Source of the DNA: Catenulispora acidiphila DSM 44928
GTDB taxonomy: Bacteria; Actinomycetota; Actinomycetes; Streptomycetales; Catenulisporaceae
Direction of reading: 5' to 3'
Assembly: GCF_000024025.1 (NCBI RefSeq)
Contig: NC_013131.1
Span: 9,528,229-9,592,228 of the forward strand
DNA: 64,000 nt
In this document: positions 58,616 through 64,000 of the stretch, piece by piece
Numbering within the stretch: position 1 is the stretch's first letter
Layout: every line of letters begins with the position of its first letter
Position numbers and translations under genes: made by a program
Notes under the pieces: generated by a model
Told to the model about the DNA's origin: nothing
The model's database searches: none
Seen by the model: the letters and a program-made list of their open reading frames with translations, nothing else

Positions 58616-59647
58616 TCAGTGGAAAGCCACCGCGCTGTACGACCGCAGCTTGTCCAGGCGGTGCTCGGAGTCGATGAGCCGCACCGTGCCGGACTTCGAG
58701 CGCATCACCAGCGACTGCGTGGTCGCGCCGCCGCCGGTGTAGTGCACGCCGCGGACCAGTTCGCCGTCGGTGATGCCGGTGATCGCCACGAAGCAGTTCT
58801 CGCCGGAGACCAGGTCGTCGGTGAGCAGGACGCGGTCCAGGTCGTGGCCGGCATCCACGGCGCGCCGGCGCTCGGCGTCGTCCTTGGGCCACAGCTTGCC
58901 CTGGATCACGCCGCCCAGGCACTTCACGGCGCAGGCCGCGATGATGCCCTCCGGCGTGCCGCCGACACCGAGCAGCAGGTCCACACCGGTACCGGGGCGC
59001 ACGGCCATCACCGCGCCGGCCACGTCGCCGTCGGAGATGAACTTGATGCGCGCGCCGGCCTCGCGGATCTCGGCGACCAGGCCCTCGTGGCGCGGGCGGT
59101 CCAGGACCACCACGGTGATGTCGCCGGGCTCGCGGCGCTTGGCTCGGGCCACGGCCCGGATGTTCTCGGCGACCGGCGCGGTGATGTCGACCACGTCCGC
59201 GGCCTCGGGACCGGCGACCAGCTTGTCCATGTAGAACACGGCCGAGGGGTCGTACATGCTGTGCCGGTCGGCGACCGCGATCACGGCCAGCGCGTTGGGC
59301 ATGCCCTTGCCGGCCAGCGTGGTGCCGTCGATCGGGTCCACGGCCACGTCGCACTCCGGACCGGAGCCGTCGCCGACCTCCTCGCCGTTGAACAGCATCG
59401 GCGCGTGGTCCTTCTCACCCTCGCCGATGACGACCACGCCGCGCATCGACACGGTGTTGATGAGCCGGCGCATCGCGTTCACGGCGGCGCCGTCGGCGGC
59501 GTTCTTGTCGCCCTTGCCGACCCACCGGCCGGCCGCCATCGCCGCCGCCTCGGTGACCCGGGCCAGTTCCAGCGCCAGGTTGCGGTCGGGAGCCTCAGGG
59601 CCGTCGGAGGTCTGGTTGTCGTTCGCCTGCGGGACTGCGGCGTTCAT
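58616..59647 (-). CDS. glpX: Class II fructose-1,6-bisphosphatase GlpX
   Basis: Gluconeogenic fructose bisphosphatase, lithium-sensitive, Mn2+-dependent. The 343-residue protein has [16 protein letters not shown] (about 44-59), [25 protein letters not shown] (metal site, about 102-115) and [10 protein letters not shown]. The C-terminal part ends [17 protein letters not shown] in part [10 protein letters not shown]. In actinobacteria it is the only FBPase and lies next to a DUF4245 gene, as here. ATG at 59647. Confidence 0.95.
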   Translation of the reverse strand: MNAAVPQANDNQTSDGPEAPDRNLALELARVTEAAAMAAGRWVGKGDKNAADGAAVNAMRRLINTVSMRGVVVIGEGEKDHAPMLFNGEEVGDGSGPECDVAVDPIDGTTLAGKGMPNALAVIAVADRHSMYDPSAVFYMDKLVAGPEAADVVDITAPVAENIRAVARAKRREPGDITVVVLDRPRHEGLVAEIREAGARIKFISDGDVAGAVMAVRPGTGVDLLLGVGGTPEGIIAACAVKCLGGVIQGKLWPKDDAERRRAVDAGHDLDRVLLTDDLVSGENCFVAITGITDGELVRGVHYTGGGATTQSLVMRSKSGTVRLIDSEHRLDKLRSYSAVAFH

Positions 59648-59819
59648 GAATTAAGAGCTCCTCGAGGAGGGGATCCGCTCCGTCGCGGTTCACGAGGGAT
59701 GTCGAGAGAGATCGTATCGAGGCTCGCAGGAAGCCGGTACCGCGAAGTGGCGGGGGTCATGCCCGGCGCAGCGTAGGACCCGGCGCAAACCTCAAGGGGA
59801 CGGATGGGACCATATCCCT

Positions 59820-60407
59820 ATGGCCCGCGTCTCTCCTTTGAAGAAGTCCCTGAGGGACATGCTGCTGTCGATGGCGGTGATCTCCCTGCCGCTCGTGGCG
59901 ATCGTCGAGTGGTTCCCGCACGACTCCAAGAAGCCGGAGGACGCGGTCCAGACGGTCGACTACACGATCCCGCTGGCCCAGGCCCGCCGCGACCCGGACC
60001 TGCCGTTCCAGGCCATGGCGCCGACCAGCCTGCCGCCGGGCTGGCGCGCGACCTCGGTCCACGCCGACCTCGACCCCAGCGCGCAGCTCCGCTGGGAACT
60101 GGGCTTCCTGACCTCCGACGACCAGTACGTCGCGCTGGACCAGACCGCGGGCGGCAAGGGCGTCGACGGCATCCTGTCCCTGCAGGCTCCGGACGCCACT
60201 CAGGTGAGCGGCGCCGGCGGCACGGTCACCGCCGGCGGCTACCAGTGGCAGGTCTATGTGACCCCCGACGGCAGCCGCCACGCGCTGGTGCGGACCACGG
60301 CGCCGGAGGGCAGCGCGGCGGCCACGACGCGCGGCAAGGTCGGGGTCGTGGTGTCGGGCAGCGGAGCGCTGACGGAGTTGGAAACGCTCGCGGGATCCTT
60401 GCAGTAG
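59820..60407 (+). CDS. DUF4245 membrane-anchored protein
   Basis: A 195-residue protein with an N-terminal membrane helix (about 11-30, DMLLSMAVISLPLVAIVEWF in part LLSMAVISLPLVAIV) and an extracytoplasmic domain (about 45-195) with WRATSVHADLD, FLTSDDQYVALDQT and GGYQWQVYVTPDGSRHALVR in part WQVYVTPDGSRHALV. Homologue of Rv1100, which also neighbours glpX. Function unknown. ATG at 59820, no clear ribosome-binding site. Confidence 0.88.
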   Translation: MARVSPLKKSLRDMLLSMAVISLPLVAIVEWFPHDSKKPEDAVQTVDYTIPLAQARRDPDLPFQAMAPTSLPPGWRATSVHADLDPSAQLRWELGFLTSDDQYVALDQTAGGKGVDGILSLQAPDATQVSGAGGTVTAGGYQWQVYVTPDGSRHALVRTTAPEGSAAATTRGKVGVVVSGSGALTELETLAGSLQ

Positions 60408-60539
60408 CCTCACTTTCCGCGCACGCGGCGCCCCGGGATCTCCGCCCACCCGGCGTCCCGGCGCTTTTCAGCGCTCGAACAAAAAGGCGCCTCACCCATT
60501 CGCCGCCGCACCCTGGCATCCGCCCTTGTTCCGTGGTGA

Positions 60540-63063
<2,524 letters not shown>

Positions 63064-63140
63064 GCGAGTCACGGTGGTGACTGGTCTCGGGCCGCTGTTA
63101 CTTCGCTTGACCCTGCGATCTTGCCTTCCCGGCAGCGTGC

Positions 63141-63986
63141 CTAGCCGATCTCCCGCAGGCGAGGCAGCTCGGTCGCCAGGCGCTCCGCGCGCGCCACGGG
63201 GTTGTCGGTCTGCACGATCAGCAGGGGGTCGGTGATGCCGATCGCGGCGAATTCCTCGAGGGTGCGCTTCAGGGCGTCGAAGTCGTCGCCGACGCGGATC
63301 TGGACTGAGCGGCGGATGGTTGCGGGGTCGCGGCCGACGTCGGCGCAGTGCTGGTCCAGGACGGCTGATGCTTCCGCTACTTCGGGCGGGGTGCCGCCGG
63401 CGGCGTTCCATACCGCGGCGTATTCGGCGGCCATGCGGAGGGTGCGCTTGCGGCCGCTGCCGCCGATCCAGATCGGGGGGTGCGGGGTCTGGAGCGGTTT
63501 GGGTTCGGCGATGGCGTCCTTGAGCTGGTAGTGCTTGCCGTCGTGGGTGGTGCGGGATTCCGTCCAGAGGGAGGTGATGATCTTCAGGGCTTCCTCGAGG
63601 CGGTCCGCGCGGTCGCCGGCGGTGCCGAAGGGCAGGCCGAGCATCGTGTGCTCGTTCTCGGCCCAGGCGGCGCCGATGCCGAACTCCAGGCGGCCGCCGG
63701 AGAGGTGGTCGACCGTGACCGCCATCTTCGCCAGTTCGGCGGGGTGGCGGTAGGTGTTGCCGGTGACGGAGCAGCCGATGCGGACGTGCGACGTCAGCGC
63801 CGCCATGCCCGCCAGGGCCGTCCAGGCCTCGAAGATGTCCTTGGTGTCGTCGCCGCCGAGGCTGGCGAAGTGGTCCATGTTCCAGCAGTGGTCGAAGCGG
63901 GCTTCGTCGGCGATGCGCCAGACGGCCTTGTACTCGTCGATCGTCGCGTCCTGGCTGAGTTTGATCCCGAAACGGAGGTTCGCCAT
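63141..63986 (-). CDS. LLM-class (luciferase-like) F420-dependent oxidoreductase
   Basis: A 281-residue TIM-barrel oxidoreductase of the bacterial luciferase family. The N-terminus (LRFGIKLSQ, then DEARFDHCWNMDHF), RIGCSVTGNTYRHPAELAKMAVTVDHLSGGRLEFGIGAAW (in part GNTYRHPAELAKMAVTVDHL and GGRLEFGIGAAW) and PPIWIGGSGRKRTLR are typical of F420-using members in actinobacteria. The substrate is unknown. The gene begins at the right edge of the window (ATG at 63986) and runs towards the minisatellite. Confidence 0.9.
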   Translation of the reverse strand: MANLRFGIKLSQDATIDEYKAVWRIADEARFDHCWNMDHFASLGGDDTKDIFEAWTALAGMAALTSHVRIGCSVTGNTYRHPAELAKMAVTVDHLSGGRLEFGIGAAWAENEHTMLGLPFGTAGDRADRLEEALKIITSLWTESRTTHDGKHYQLKDAIAEPKPLQTPHPPIWIGGSGRKRTLRMAAEYAAVWNAAGGTPPEVAEASAVLDQHCADVGRDPATIRRSVQIRVGDDFDALKRTLEEFAAIGITDPLLIVQTDNPVARAERLATELPRLREIG

Positions 63987-64000
63987 AAGGCAGTCCTACC

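Overview
The window is about 70% GC, with strong third-position GC bias, many GTG starts and many 1-4 base start/stop overlaps. The gene set (mycothiol genes mshA and mshD, GlnR, an RsiG-type anti-sigma factor for WhiG, several ECF sigma factors, a class F sortase, an F420-type oxidoreductase, and a Nur-like regulator) points to a filamentous, sporulating actinomycete of the Streptomyces/Catenulispora kind. It looks like chromosomal core sequence. I saw no rRNA, tRNA, insertion sequence, prophage or CRISPR array.

Layout. 1-1.6 kb: senX3/phoR-type kinase (cut by the window edge) divergent from phoU, with a PHO-box-like site between them. 1.6-3.4 kb: ECF sigma factor plus membrane partner. 3.5-8.8 kb: a Tet(M)/OtrA-type ribosomal protection GTPase, a small unknown protein, then mshA-ybjN-gpmA. 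9.4-12 kb: TetR regulator and a secreted sedolisin. 12-14.6 kb: an XRE regulator, HbhA-like protein, DUF2516 protein and hydrolase, the mycobacterial Rv0474-Rv0476 order. 15-18.7 kb: MarR/MFS pair and a PadR/HAAS-membrane-protein operon carrying two duplicated micro-ORFs. 18.7-20.7 kb: DGPF protein and ECF42 sigma factor with a matching promoter. 20.7-24.6 kb: DUF5996, rsiG-asparaginase, ygfZ. 24.7-28.9 kb: a surface metallopeptidase, a Nur-like Fur protein, a tiny membrane protein with a nitrobindin-like protein, and a sulfurtransferase operon (cysA2-sseC) behind a cysteine-rich leader peptide and intrinsic terminator. 29-33.6 kb: ECF sigma/zf-HC2 anti-sigma pair, DUF2993 lipoprotein-like protein, a Tyr/Gln-rich membrane protein, MoaD-like protein and hydrolase. 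33.8-37.4 kb: glnR-mshD, a small unknown gene, sortase and surface protein. 37.7-46.4 kb: polyphosphate and phosphate block (ppk, CHAD protein, mutT1, PHO box, pstS, a fused pstC-pstA, pstB). 46.9-51.4 kb: cysteine-dioxygenase-like cupin, ArsR-like regulator with MFS pump, and an RHH-type small protein plus unknown partner behind a 16-base palindrome. 51.6-64 kb: ychF, rmuC, membrane and unknown proteins, ispH, xseA/xseB split by an opposing acetyltransferase, glpX, DUF4245, an MFS transporter with a C-terminal winged-helix region whose 3' end has expanded into five tandem copies, and a luciferase-like oxidoreductase.

Themes. Phosphate is the strongest: SenX3-PhoU at one end, ppk/CHAD/MutT1 and a PHO-boxed pst operon in the middle. 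Sulfur/thiol metabolism recurs (mshA, mshD, cysA2-sseC with its attenuator, cysteine dioxygenase-like cupin). Two unrelated gene ends (PadR and the last MFS gene) have been tandemly duplicated. The best candidates for something new are the PadR/micro-ORF chain, the MFS 3'-end minisatellite, the single-polypeptide PstC-PstA permease, and the palindrome/RHH/257-residue gene pair.
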